Origin: JAOPZW01 sp963851295 | Lineage (GTDB): Bacteria > Actinomycetota > Thermoleophilia > Solirubrobacterales > Solirubrobacteraceae | Assembly (NCBI GenBank): GCA_963851295.1 | Contig: CAWKOS010000009.1 | Location: forward strand, 418,506 to 482,505 | Direction: 5' to 3' | Length of the DNA stretch: 64,000 nucleotides | Shown: one piece after another, positions 8,996 to 18,643 of the stretch | Numbering within the stretch: the stretch's first letter is position 1 | How the letters are laid out: each line of letters opens with the position of its first letter | Translations under genes and position numbers: made by a program | The notes under the pieces: model-generated | Databases searched by the model: none | Seen by the model: the letters and a program-made list of their open reading frames with translations, nothing else | Told to the model about the DNA's origin: nothing

Positions 8996-9774
8996 GCGGC
9001 GGCGAGCGCCGCGAGCTCGCGGCCGGGCGCCACCCGGCGCGTCCCCGCCGCGACCTGCGCGGCGAGGTGCCCGAGCACCCGCGCGAGCTCGTCGCGCTCC
9101 TCGTCGCCGAGCAGCAGGAAGGGGTGCAGGATGAGCACGACCGGGGCGTCGCCTCGCGCGTCGAGGGCCGCGATGAGGGCATCGGCGGTCTCGCGCGGCG
9201 AGGCGACGTCCGCCCGGTCGCCCCGAGCCAAGCGTCGTGGTGCGAAGGACTCCATGCGGTGGTAGGCGTCGACGGCGTCCCAGCGGAAGGGCAGCGAGAC
9301 CACGCCGCCGGTCGCCTGCGGACGCTCGCCCAGCGGCGAGACCCAGCGCAGGCCGTGCGCGGCGAGCGTGGCGATCGAGTGCGGCCCGAGGGCGCCGCCC
9401 GGCGGACGGAAGCCCTCGACCTCGAGGCCCAAGCCGCGCAGCGCGGCGACGCCGCGGCCGACGAGCTCGGCCTCCTCCTCCGGCGCCAGCGTGTCCCACT
9501 GCTCGTGGCGCCAGCCGTGCAGGCCGACCTCGTGGCCGGCGGCGGCGATCGCGCGCAGCGCATCGGGATAGAGCTCGGCGTTGAGGCCCTCGACGAAGAA
9601 GGTCGCGCGCAGGCCCGCGGCGGCGAGCGCCTCGAGCGCGCGCGGGAGCCCGACGCTCACCGACGGGTGCTCGCCGGGGACGCCGCCCTCGGGCGCCGCG
9701 TGGCGCTCGATGTCCGCGGCCTCGCCGAGGTTGTCGAAGCTCAGCAGGACAGTCCGGCGCAGGTCGGCGCTCAC
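8953..9774 (-). CDS. NodB-like polysaccharide deacetylase family protein, 273 aa
   Basis: The NodB fold is seen from LLSFDNLGEA at the N-terminus, ATFFVEGLNAELYP, and GHEVGLHGWRHEQW with the metal-binding His-x3-His. A late LILHPFLL segment follows. The usual N-terminal Asp-Asp pair reads Asp-Asn here, so activity may differ from peptidoglycan deacetylases; PuuE-like amidohydrolases have similar sequences. GTG 9774 overlaps the stop of the upstream gene (GTGA), giving a two-gene operon running away from the IclR-type operator. The 3' end overlaps the dioxygenase gene on the other strand. Confidence 0.75.
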   Translation of the reverse strand: MSADLRRTVLLSFDNLGEAADIERHAAPEGGVPGEHPSVSVGLPRALEALAAAGLRATFFVEGLNAELYPDALRAIAAAGHEVGLHGWRHEQWDTLAPEEEAELVGRGVAALRGLGLEVEGFRPPGGALGPHSIATLAAHGLRWVSPLGERPQATGGVVSLPFRWDAVDAYHRMESFAPRRLARGDRADVASPRETADALIAALDARGDAPVVLILHPFLLLGDEERDELARVLGHLAAQVAAGTRRVAPGRELAALAAAQLGASTKSNCAVA

Positions 9775-10103
9775 GCGCCGTCGCCCACGCGCGCCGGCGG
9801 TGCGGCCGGCCGGCGCTCCACATGACCGCGGACGGCGCCATGCTCGTCGTCGACCCAGCCGCGCGTGCGGGCGTAGCCGAGCATGGCGTCGAAGCCGTCC
9901 TCCCACTCTGGCGTCGCCGCGAGGCCGGCGAGTTCGCGCAGCGCGTCGGTGCGCACCCAGGCGTGGGCGCCGAGCCCGAGCACGCCCCCGGCCGCGAGCG
10001 CCTCGGGGCCCGGATCGGCCTCGGCGTCGATGACGACGGCGAAGCTCGTGAGGTCCTCGGCGTCCTCGAGGCGGGCCGTGGTCGAGCCCAGGATCAGCTC
10101 CAC
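9771..10103 (-). CDS. Conserved hypothetical protein, 110 aa
   Basis: This is a small soluble protein with mixed alpha/beta character, no signal peptide and no motif that I recognise. It is translationally coupled (GTGA) to the deacetylase. The GTG at 10103 is my start choice; the frame stays open up to 10166 but the upstream residues are Arg-rich and look non-coding. It lies next to the PcaR-like operator, so it may belong to that regulon. The function is unknown. Confidence 0.5.
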   Translation of the reverse strand: MELILGSTTARLEDAEDLTSFAVVIDAEADPGPEALAAGGVLGLGAHAWVRTDALRELAGLAATPEWEDGFDAMLGYARTRGWVDDEHGAVRGHVERRPAAPPARVGDGA

Positions 10104-10167
10104 GGCTCGTGCTCCGGCGTCATGGCGGCGTTGTCGTCCACGGTGGTTGCCCCTTCTGTACCCCACG

Positions 10168-10202
10168 TGTGCGCGGAGCGAACGCGTGTGCGTCCAACGA
10201 AT
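10168..10202 (+). promoter_or_regulatory. PcaR-type tandem operator, site A
   Basis: Two copies of TGTGCG(C/T)-N4-CGAA(C/T) start at 10168 and 10187, exactly 19 bp apart. Read on the other strand, each is GTTCG-N4-GCGCACA. This resembles the published PcaR recognition sequence GTTCGATAATCGCAC as I recall it. The site lies between the divergent hypothetical/deacetylase pair and the regulator gene. Confidence 0.65.
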
Positions 10203-10255
10203 CTACCGCAGCAGCGCGCGAGCGACGGCCGCGACTCCCGGTACAGTCAGCCGCG

Positions 10256-11077
10256 ATGGCCGAGGCCCCGGAGACCGAGCGTCCCGCCGATGGAGAGCGC
10301 CAGCAGTCGCTGCAGTCGCTCGAGCGCGGGATGGCCGTCATCCAGGTCTTCTCGCGCGAGCGCCCGGCCCTCACGCTCAGCGAGGTCGCCAACCTCACGG
10401 GCATCACGCGCGCGACCGCGCGGCGGATCCTGCTGACCCTCGAGAAGCTCGGCCACGTGCGCTCCGACGGGCGCCTGTTCTCGCCCACGCCGCGGCTGCT
10501 GACCCTCGGCTGGGCCTATCTGTCGTCGCTGAACCTGTCCGAGCTCGCCCTGCCGCTGATGGAGACGCTCGTCGAGGAGACCCACGAATCGTGCTCGGCC
10601 GCGACGCTCGACCTCCCCGACGTCGTCTACGTCGCGCGCGTCCCCACGCGGCGGATCATGTCGATCACGCTCAGCGTGGGCACGCGGCTGCCGGCGCACT
10701 GCACCTCGATGGGCCGCGTGCTGCTCGCCTCGCTCCCGCCCGACCAGCTCGACGACTACCTGGCCGGCGCCAAGCTCGAGCCGTGGACCGAGCGCACGAC
10801 GACCGACCCGAAGCGACTGCGCGCCGCGCTGGACGAGACGCGCCAGCGCGGATGGGCGCTCGTCGACCAGGAGCTCGAGATCGGCCTGCGCTCGGTGGCG
10901 GCGCCGATCCGCCGCGGCCCGGACACCATCGCGGCGCTCAACGTCTCCTCGGCCGTCTCGCGCGTCTCGCTCGACGACCTGCGCCGCCGGATCCTGCCGC
11001 CGCTCGTGCACACCGCCGACACGATCTCCAACGCGCTCACCCAGCAGGGCCCCGCGTACCACCGCCCGGTCTCCTGA
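10256..11077 (+). CDS. IclR-family regulator of the PcaR/PcaU/PobR subfamily, 273 aa
   Basis: The N-terminal winged helix (about residues 18-80: SLERGMAVIQVFS, LTLSEVANLTGITRATARRILLTL) and the effector domain match the Pca subfamily, including the FSPTPRLLTLGWAYLSS stretch. These proteins sense beta-ketoadipate or a related aromatic and activate catabolic genes. ATG 10256 is preceded by TACAGT at 10242-10247, 8 nt away, so the mRNA is probably leaderless. Operator copies upstream of this gene, the esterase-thiolase unit and the CoA transferase define its likely regulon. Confidence 0.85.
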   Translation: MAEAPETERPADGERQQSLQSLERGMAVIQVFSRERPALTLSEVANLTGITRATARRILLTLEKLGHVRSDGRLFSPTPRLLTLGWAYLSSLNLSELALPLMETLVEETHESCSAATLDLPDVVYVARVPTRRIMSITLSVGTRLPAHCTSMGRVLLASLPPDQLDDYLAGAKLEPWTERTTTDPKRLRAALDETRQRGWALVDQELEIGLRSVAAPIRRGPDTIAALNVSSAVSRVSLDDLRRRILPPLVHTADTISNALTQQGPAYHRPVS

Positions 11078-11113
11078 GCGGACCGCCCTCCCGGAGCGCC
11101 CGAGGCACTCTGC

Positions 11114-11151
11114 TAGCGTGCGCTCTGCGTACGCATGTGCGCGCTACGAAC
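11114..11151 (+). promoter_or_regulatory. -10 box and PcaR-type tandem operator, site B
   Basis: TAGCGT (11114-11119) is a -10 box. The operator copies are CGTGCGC-N4-CGTAC (11117-11132) and TGTGCGC-N4-CGAAC (11136-11151), again 19 bp apart. The operator covers the -10 box and the start of the transcript, a placement that suits repression or tight control of the esterase-thiolase unit. Confidence 0.62.
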
Positions 11152-11164
11152 ACATCCCCGCGCC

Positions 11165-11808
11165 GTGCCGGCGAACCCGCACCTCCGCACCGACTGGGTG
11201 ACCGCAGGCGACCCCGACGCCGCGGTCGCCGCCGTGCTCGTCCACGGCCGCGACCTCGACCCCGAGTTCATGCTCGAGGTCGCCGGGCGCATCGACCTCG
11301 ACGACTCGGTCGCCTACGTGCTCCCGCGCGCGGCCGAGCGCTCGTGGTATCCCGGGCGCTTCTACGACCCGATGGAGGACAACGAGCCCTGGTTGGGCTG
11401 GTCGCTGGAGGCGATCGACGCCGCCGTCGAGGCCGCCCGCGGCCACGGGCGCACGCTCGACCGCATCGCCCTCGTGGGCTTCTCGCAGGGCGCCTGCATC
11501 GTCGCCGAGCACCTCGCCCGCCGGCCCGAGCCCTACGGCGCGGCGGCGATCCTCACCGGCGCGCTGTTCGGCACGCCCGACGCGGAGCGGCTCCCCATCG
11601 GGGCGCTCGACGGCCTGCCGATGTTCTTCGGCATCGCGCGCGACGACGACTGGATCCCGGTCGCCGCGGTGCGCGTGAGCGTCGCCGCCTTCCGGCGCGC
11701 CGGGGCCCGCTGCGAGCTGCGCGTCTACGACGACGACGAGCACGGCGTCAACGACGACGAGGCGGCCGCGGTACGTAGCCTGCTCACCGACCTGATGGAG
11801 CGCTCACC

Positions 11809-11812
<4 letters not shown>
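11165..11812 (+). CDS. Alpha/beta-hydrolase, phospholipase/carboxylesterase family, 215 aa
   Basis: The nucleophile elbow GFSQGA is at about residue 107. An oxyanion-side VHGRD motif lies near residue 24, and an acidic residue and the late DEHGVNDDE supply the rest of the triad. The fold fits small carboxylesterases acting on short esters. ATG 11135 is possible, but it falls inside the operator, so I prefer GTG 11165. The stop overlaps pcaF (ATGA at 11809-11812). Its place in the operon suggests it opens a lactone or ester of an aromatic-derived intermediate; this is inference. Confidence 0.72.
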
Positions 11813-12993
<1,181 letters not shown>

Positions 12994-13032
12994 ACGCGTC
13001 CAGCCGCCCTTTTCGGTGCCATCCGCGTCAGG

Positions 13033-13072
13033 TAGTGTGTTCTTGTTGCGCACAGATGTGCGCATGTCGAAC
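13033..13072 (+). promoter_or_regulatory. -10 box and PcaR-type tandem operator, site C
   Basis: TAGTGT (13033-13038) is the -10 box. TGTGCGC-N4-CGAAC lies at 13057-13072, with a weaker copy, TGTTCTT-N4-CGCAC, 19 bp upstream at 13038-13053. The order, spacing and position relative to the -10 box match site B. Confidence 0.62.
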
Positions 13073-13089
13073 GAAACGGGGAGAACCGG

Positions 13090-13938
13090 GTGAAGAAGGC
13101 CGGCAAGATCCAGCCGCTTGCCGATGCTGTCGCAGCGCTCGTCAAGGACGGCGGCTTCGTCGCCCTCGAGGGGTTCACCCACCTCATCCCCTTCGCCGCC
13201 GGGCACGAGCTGCTGCGCCAGGGCCGCACCGACCTCACCGTCGTACGCCTCACCCCCGACGTCCTCTTCGACCAGATGATCGGGCTCGGGCGCGTGCGCA
13301 AGGTGATCTTCTCCTACGGCGGCAACCCCGGGGTCGGGTCGCTGCACCGCTTCCGCGACGCCGTCGAGAACGGCTGGCCGCGCCCGATCGAGCTGCTCGA
13401 GCACTCCCACGCGGGGCTCGCCAACGCGTACGTCGCGGGGGCCTCGCGCCTGCCCTTCGGCGTCCTGCGCGGCTACGCGGGCACCGACCTGCCCGCGCAC
13501 AGCGACGACATCGCCTTCATCGAGTGCCCGTTCACGGGCCAGCGGCTGACCGCCGTGCGTGCGATCGAGCCCGACGTGGCGATCATCCACGCCCAGCAGG
13601 CCGACCGGCAGGGCAACGTCCAGCTCTGGGGCCTCTCGGGCGTGCAGAAGGAGGCGGTCCTGGCCGCCAAGCACGCGATCGTGACCGTCGAGGAGGTCGT
13701 CGACGAGCTGTCGCCCAAGCCGCGCGCCGTCGTCCTGCCCTCCTGGGTGCTCGACGCGGTCTGCCACGTGCCCAACGGCGCCTGGCCCTCGTATGCGGCG
13801 GACTTCTCGGTCCGCGACAACGGCTTCTACTCCGAGTGGGACGCGATCTCGCGCGACCGCGACCGCTTCACGCAGTGGATGGAGGACAACGTCCTCAACG
13901 CCACGGCGCCGGTCGCCGCCTCGGCGGTGGCGCGGTGA
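13090..13938 (+). CDS. pcaI: CoA-transferase alpha subunit, probable 3-oxoadipate CoA-transferase, 282 aa
   Basis: This is a family I CoA-transferase alpha subunit (SCOT/GctA fold). It starts with DAVAALVKDGGFVALEGF and contains a late AKHAIVTVEEVVDEL block shared by the family. GTG 13090 has GGGGAG about 8 nt upstream. The stop overlaps the beta-subunit start (GTGA), as expected for a heteromer. With the PcaR-like site upstream and pcaF before it, transfer of CoA from succinyl-CoA to 3-oxoadipate is the likely reaction. Glutaconate or steroid-ring CoA transferases share the fold and remain possible. Confidence 0.78.
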   Translation: MKKAGKIQPLADAVAALVKDGGFVALEGFTHLIPFAAGHELLRQGRTDLTVVRLTPDVLFDQMIGLGRVRKVIFSYGGNPGVGSLHRFRDAVENGWPRPIELLEHSHAGLANAYVAGASRLPFGVLRGYAGTDLPAHSDDIAFIECPFTGQRLTAVRAIEPDVAIIHAQQADRQGNVQLWGLSGVQKEAVLAAKHAIVTVEEVVDELSPKPRAVVLPSWVLDAVCHVPNGAWPSYAADFSVRDNGFYSEWDAISRDRDRFTQWMEDNVLNATAPVAASAVAR

Positions 13939-14705
13939 GCACCCTCGACCCGACGACCGCCGCCGTCGACCCCACGCCCGAGGAGGTCATGACGATCGGC
14001 GCCGCCCGCGAGCTCGCCGACGGCGAGGTCGTCCTCGTCGGCGTCGGGCCGCCCAACGCCGCCGCCAACCTCGCGCGCCGCCTCGACGCCCCCGGATGCG
14101 TGCTCATCTACGAGTCGGGCGCCATCGGCGCGCGCCCGCAGCGCCTGCCGCTCTCGATCGGCGACGACGACCTCGCCGCCGCCGCGCAGGACCTCGTCTC
14201 GGTCCCCGAGATGTTCAACTACTGGATCGGCGGCGGGCGCATCGACGTCGGCTTCCTGGGCGCCTCGCAGATCGACCGCTTCGGCAACATCAACACGACG
14301 GTCATCGGCGACTACGACCATCCGAAGGTCCGCCTCCCGGGCGCCGGCGGCGCCCCGGAGATCGCCCGCTCGGCCGGTCGCGTGATCGTCCTGCTGCGCC
14401 ACTCCCCGCGCTCGTTCGTCGGCGAGGTCGACTTCGTCACCTCGGTCGGGCGCGACCTCGACGGGGGCCGCGACGGCGCCCGCGGGTCGGCGGTCATCAC
14501 CGACCTCGGCATCCTGCGCCCCTCGCCCGACGACGGCGAGCTCGAGCTCGTCGCCCTGCACCCGGGCGTCGAGCTCGACCAGGTCCGCGAGGCCACGGGC
14601 TGGCCCCTGCGCGTCCGCGAGCCCCTCGGCGTCACCGAGCCGGTCACCGAGCGCGAGCTCACGGAGCTGCGCGCGCTGCGGGTGTCGGCGAACGGCGACT
14701 CGTAG
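13935..14705 (+). CDS. pcaJ: CoA-transferase beta subunit, 256 aa
   Basis: The catalytic glutamate is Glu60 in LIYESGAIG, where the enzyme-CoA thioester forms. FGNINTTVIG and a Gly-rich GAGGAPEIA block are standard for the beta subunit. GTG 13935 overlaps the alpha stop by 4 nt. The gene ends the aromatic module; a strong two-part hairpin lies about 120 nt downstream. Together the subunits activate 3-oxoadipate for the thiolase. Confidence 0.78.
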   Translation: MSTLDPTTAAVDPTPEEVMTIGAARELADGEVVLVGVGPPNAAANLARRLDAPGCVLIYESGAIGARPQRLPLSIGDDDLAAAAQDLVSVPEMFNYWIGGGRIDVGFLGASQIDRFGNINTTVIGDYDHPKVRLPGAGGAPEIARSAGRVIVLLRHSPRSFVGEVDFVTSVGRDLDGGRDGARGSAVITDLGILRPSPDDGELELVALHPGVELDQVREATGWPLRVREPLGVTEPVTERELTELRALRVSANGDS

Positions 14706-14823
14706 GGGCCGCGGCCCGCTCTCCGCGGGCGCCCGCGGTGCTGCGCGGCGCTTACAGCATCACCGAGGGAGAGAGGAGCCGGCCCGGGCGCGACCGTGCG
14801 CCGCTCCGCGCGCGCTCCGAGTG

Positions 14824-14872
14824 GACGAGTGTCACCTAAGTCGGCGTATAGCCGACAAAGGTGACACTCGTC
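14824..14872. terminator. 49-nt nested hairpin between convergent genes
   Basis: A 14-bp perfect stem (14824-14837 with 14859-14872, GACGAGTGTCACCT) encloses an A-A internal loop. Inside it is a second 6-bp stem (GTCGGC/GCCGAC) around a 5-nt loop. There is no U-tract on either side. It lies between convergent pcaJ and the GntR gene, so a bidirectional terminator is the simplest role. Confidence 0.6.
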
Positions 14873-14985
14873 CCCGCGACGAGCGCCGGCGCGCCACAAC
14901 CCGCGCGGCGGACTCACCCTCCCTCGATGCCTCGCCGCGCGGCGCCGCCGACCTTCGCGGCGGACGCGCGGACGGCACAACCGCC

Positions 14986-15636
14986 CTACAGCACCCCGCG
15001 AATCTCACTCTCGAACGTCGCCACGTGCTCCGCCGCGATCGCGTGCGCGCGGTCGGCGTCGCCCGCGCGGACGGCGGCGAGGAGGTCGCGGTGCTCGTGG
15101 ACGCGGTCGAAGAGGTGCGGGAGGCGGTCGAGGACGAGGTACCAGATGCGCAGCGAGAGGTTCAGGTAGCGCTCGAGCGTCTCCTGCAGGTAGGCGTTGC
15201 CGGCGCACGCGTAGACGAAGCGGTGGACCTCGGCGTCCAGGCGCATGAGCGCGTCGGCGTCGCCGCTGCCCTCGCCGGCGTCAATCTCCGCCACGAGCCG
15301 GTCCAGCGCGTCGCGCTGCACCGCGGTGAGGCGCTCGGCCGCCCGGCGGGCGGCGTGGCCCTCGAGCTGGACGCGCACGTCGGAGATCGCCGCGAGGTCG
15401 GTGATGTTGATCTCCGAGGCGAAGGTGCCGCGGCGCGGGAAGACCGTGACCAGGCGCTCGAGGGCCAGGCGCTTGATCGCCTCGCGCACCGGAGTGCGCC
15501 CCATCTCGAGCTCGCGCCCGAGCGCGTCCTCGTTGATCGGCGCGCCCGGGGCGATCGCGAGCGTGACGATCCGATCGCGCAGCTCGGCGTACGCGCGGTC
15601 GGCGAGCAGCTCGCCCGCGGCCTCGGGGACGCTCAT
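14986..15636 (-). CDS. GntR-family regulator with FCD (FadR C-terminal) domain, 216 aa
   Basis: The N-terminal winged helix (about residues 12-75: LRDRIVTLAIAPGAPINEDAL, GRTPVREAIKRLALERL) and an all-helical FCD domain are clear. FCD domains bind metal and carboxylate effectors. The start codon overlaps the stop of the choline dehydrogenase-like gene (ATGA), so regulator and enzyme are one transcript. It likely controls this operon and perhaps the divergent oxidase; I could not pick out a convincing GntR operator in the short divergent region. Confidence 0.85.
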   Translation of the reverse strand: MSVPEAAGELLADRAYAELRDRIVTLAIAPGAPINEDALGRELEMGRTPVREAIKRLALERLVTVFPRRGTFASEINITDLAAISDVRVQLEGHAARRAAERLTAVQRDALDRLVAEIDAGEGSGDADALMRLDAEVHRFVYACAGNAYLQETLERYLNLSLRIWYLVLDRLPHLFDRVHEHRDLLAAVRAGDADRAHAIAAEHVATFESEIRGVL

Positions 15637-17285
15637 GCCTCGGCGACCCCGGCCGCGGCGTGGCTGTAGAAGCCCGCGGTCGACGGCGGCAGCGCGTTGC
15701 CGACGATCAGGTCGGCCGCCTTCTCCGCGATCATCATCGTCGGCGCGTAGATGTTCGCGTTGGTGACGTAGGGCATCACCGAAGCATCGACGACGCGCAG
15801 GCCGTCGAGGCCGTGGACGCGCATCGAGGACGGGTCGACGACGGCCATGTCGTCGACGCCCATTCGGCACGTGCACGACGGGTGCAGCGCCGTCTCGGCG
15901 TCGCGCGCGACCCAGTCGCGGATCTCCTTGTCGCTCTCGACCGACGGCCCCGGCGACAGCTCGCCCGCCGAGATGTCGTCGAAGGCCGGCTGCGTGAGGA
16001 TCTCGCGCGCGCAGCGGACCGCCTCGACCCACTCGCGCCGGTCCTGCTCGGTGGAGAGGTAGTTGAAGCGCAGCGCCGGATGCACGCGCGGGTCGGCGGA
16101 CACGATCCGCACCGAGCCGCGCACGTCGGAGTTCATCGGCCCCACATGGACCTGGTAGCCGTGCTCGGCCGCCGGCTTGGAGCCGTCGTAGCGCACCGCC
16201 AGCGGGAGGAAGTGGAACATCAGGTTCGGGTAGGCGACGTCCTCGTTGGAGCGGGTGAAGCCGCCGGCCTCGAAGTGGTTGGTCGCGCCCGGGCCGCTGC
16301 GCCCGATGAGCCACCGGGCGCCGATCTGCGGGCGCCGGCGCCACGCCAGGTTGGGCTGCATCGACACCGGCCTGCGCGCCCCGTACTGGACGTAGACCTC
16401 GAGGTGGTCCTGGAGGTTCTCCCCCACGCCCGGCAGGTCGGCGACGACGTCGATCCCGAGGCCCGACAGCCGCGTCGCGTCGCCGACGCCCGAGAGCTGC
16501 AGCAGCTGCGGCGAGTTGATCGCCCCGCCGCAGAGGATGACCTCGCCGGCGCGCACGACCTCGCGGCGCCCGCGATGCAGCGCCTCGACGCCGACGGCGC
16601 GCCGACCCTCGAAGAGCACGCGCCCGACGAGCCGCCCGGTGCGCACCTCGAGGTTCTCGCGGTCCATGACCGGGTGCAGGTAGGCGCGCGCCGCGCTCAG
16701 CCGCCGGCCGCGGTGGATGTTGCGGTCGAAGGCGGCGAAGCCCTCCTGGCGATAGCCGTTGACGTCGTCGGTCAGCGGGTGGCCGGCCTGCTGGGCGGCG
16801 GCGAAGAAGGCGTCGAAGAGCGGCCCGCGCGCCGGCCCGCGCTCGAGCACGAGCGGCCCGGAGCCGCCGCGCCAGTCGTCGGCGCCGGCGAGGCAGGTCT
16901 CCATCCGCTTGAAGTAGGGCAGGCAGTGCGCGTAGTCCCAGTCCTCCAGGCCGGGGTCGCCCGCCCACTTCTCGAAGTCCATCGGGTTGCCGCGCTGGAA
17001 GATCATGCCGTTGATCGAGCTCGACCCACCGAGGACCTTGCCGCGCGCGTGGTAGATCCGCCGCCCGCGCATGTCCGGCTCGGGCTCGGACACGTAGCGC
17101 CAGTCGTAGAAGCGGCTGCCGATCGGGAACGGCAGCGCGGCGGGCATGTGGATGAAGACGTCGAAGGGCCAATCGGGGCGCCCCGCCTCGAGCACGAGGA
17201 CCCGCGTGGAGGGGTCGGCGCTGAGCCGGTTGGCCAGCGCGCAACCGGCAGAGCCGCCACCGACGATCACGTAGTCGTAGCTCAC
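15633..17285 (-). CDS. betA: GMC oxidoreductase, choline dehydrogenase (BetA)-like, 550 aa
   Basis: The FAD-binding GGGSAG is at residues 9-14. GMC signatures follow (ARGKVLGGSSSINGM near 80-95, GAINSPQLLQLSGVG near 250), and the catalytic pair is His468 (LHPSCTCRMG) and Asn511 (TNANIYAPTMMIAEK). Both end blocks and the total length match BetA, which oxidises choline to betaine aldehyde. Other GMC alcohol dehydrogenases look similar. No betaine aldehyde dehydrogenase is in the window. The methyltransferase operon 7 kb away gives the assignment biological sense. Confidence 0.75.
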   Translation of the reverse strand: MSYDYVIVGGGSAGCALANRLSADPSTRVLVLEAGRPDWPFDVFIHMPAALPFPIGSRFYDWRYVSEPEPDMRGRRIYHARGKVLGGSSSINGMIFQRGNPMDFEKWAGDPGLEDWDYAHCLPYFKRMETCLAGADDWRGGSGPLVLERGPARGPLFDAFFAAAQQAGHPLTDDVNGYRQEGFAAFDRNIHRGRRLSAARAYLHPVMDRENLEVRTGRLVGRVLFEGRRAVGVEALHRGRREVVRAGEVILCGGAINSPQLLQLSGVGDATRLSGLGIDVVADLPGVGENLQDHLEVYVQYGARRPVSMQPNLAWRRRPQIGARWLIGRSGPGATNHFEAGGFTRSNEDVAYPNLMFHFLPLAVRYDGSKPAAEHGYQVHVGPMNSDVRGSVRIVSADPRVHPALRFNYLSTEQDRREWVEAVRCAREILTQPAFDDISAGELSPGPSVESDKEIRDWVARDAETALHPSCTCRMGVDDMAVVDPSSMRVHGLDGLRVVDASVMPYVTNANIYAPTMMIAEKAADLIVGNALPPSTAGFYSHAAAGVAEA

Positions 17286-17319
17286 GCCGTCTCTCCCCGA
17301 CTACTGGCCTGAAGACAGA

Positions 17320-17325
17320 TATATT
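17320..17325 (+). promoter_or_regulatory. -10 box TATATT, leaderless promoter of the DAO-family gene
   Basis: TATATT ends 7 nt before ATG 17333, so the transcript should start at or next to the start codon. No ribosome binding site is present. Confidence 0.6.
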
Positions 17326-17332
17326 ACGCCGG

Positions 17333-18643
17333 ATGGCGAGGAAGGCTGACGCGATCATCATCGGCGCCGGCGTCATCGGCGCCGCGACGGCGTACGAGCT
17401 CGCCAAGCGCGGCTACAAGACGCTGAACATCGACAAGCTGCCAACGTCGGGCTACGGGCCGACGAGCAACTCGTGCGCGATCGTGCGCGCCCACTACTCC
17501 TCGCGCGACGGCGTGGCGATGGCCTACGAGGGCTTCTTCTACTGGCAGGACTGGGAGCGCTACCTCGGCGTCGTCGACGACATGGGCACGTCGCGGTACA
17601 TGCAGTGCGGCACCGTGCTGCTCAAGAGCGCGACCGGCCACCACGAGAAGGTCCTCGGCCACTACCGCGACCTCGGCGTCGAGTTCGAGGAGTGGGACAA
17701 CGCGACGCTCGTCGAGAGGATCCCCGTCTACTCGACCGACGCCTTCTGGCCGCCCAAGCGCCCCGACGACCCGCACTTCTGGGACGAGTCGCAGGCGCAG
17801 CTCGACGGCGCGATCTTCACCCCCGGCTCGGGCTACGTGAACGATCCGCAGCTGGCGACCCACAACCTCCAGCGCGCCGCCGAGGCCAAGGGCGGCGAAT
17901 TCCTCTTCCGCGCCGAGGTCGCCGAGATCCGCCGCGAGGGCAACCGCGTCGCCGGCGTCACGCTGGCCGACGGCATGGAGATCGACGCGCCGATCGTCGT
18001 CAACGTCGCCGGCCCGCACTCGTTCCTCATCAACCGCCTGGCGGGCGTCGAGGACGAGATGAAGGTCAAGACGCGCGCGCTGCGCCACGAGGTCCACCAC
18101 GTCCCCTCGCCGCCGGACTTCGACTTCGAACAGGACGGGTTCCACACCTCCGACGGCGACACCGGCATCTACTTCCGGCCCGAGAGCGGCAACAACATCC
18201 TCATCGGCTCCGAGGACCCCGACTGCGATCCCAAGGTCTGGGTCGAGAACCCCGACAGCTTCGACCGCCACGTCACCGAGCAGCAGTGGGAGGCGCAGGT
18301 CTACCGCCTGGCGCGCCGGATGCCGTCGCTGCGCATCCCGAACGAGCGCAAGGGCATCGTCGACCTCTACGACGTCTCCGACGACTGGATCCCGATCTAC
18401 GACCGCTCGGTCCTCGACGGCTTCTACATGGCGATCGGCACGAGCGGCAACCAGTTCAAGAACGCCCCCGTGGTCGGCCACCTCATGGCCGAGCTGATCG
18501 ACAAGGTCGAGCACGGCCACGACCACGACGCGGACCCCGTCAAGGTCCGCTGCGCCTACAACACCGACCTCGAGCTCGACTGCGGCTTCTACTCGCGCCT
18601 GCGCGAGATCAACCCGAACTCGAGCTTCTCGGTCAACGGCTAG
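17333..18643 (+). CDS. FAD-dependent oxidoreductase of the DAO (sarcosine/dimethylglycine oxidase-like) family, 436 aa
   Basis: The dinucleotide-binding GAGVIG is at residues 11-16, followed by a DAO domain with GSGYVNDPQLATHN and a late FYMAIGTSGNQFKNAP FAD-contact block. The family oxidises N-methyl and amino groups of glycine derivatives. Given the betA and demethylation genes nearby, dimethylglycine or sarcosine is an attractive but unproven substrate. It is divergent from betA. Its TAG stop overlaps the convergent gene's stop through a CTAG palindrome. Confidence 0.75.
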   Translation: MARKADAIIIGAGVIGAATAYELAKRGYKTLNIDKLPTSGYGPTSNSCAIVRAHYSSRDGVAMAYEGFFYWQDWERYLGVVDDMGTSRYMQCGTVLLKSATGHHEKVLGHYRDLGVEFEEWDNATLVERIPVYSTDAFWPPKRPDDPHFWDESQAQLDGAIFTPGSGYVNDPQLATHNLQRAAEAKGGEFLFRAEVAEIRREGNRVAGVTLADGMEIDAPIVVNVAGPHSFLINRLAGVEDEMKVKTRALRHEVHHVPSPPDFDFEQDGFHTSDGDTGIYFRPESGNNILIGSEDPDCDPKVWVENPDSFDRHVTEQQWEAQVYRLARRMPSLRIPNERKGIVDLYDVSDDWIPIYDRSVLDGFYMAIGTSGNQFKNAPVVGHLMAELIDKVEHGHDHDADPVKVRCAYNTDLELDCGFYSRLREINPNSSFSVNG

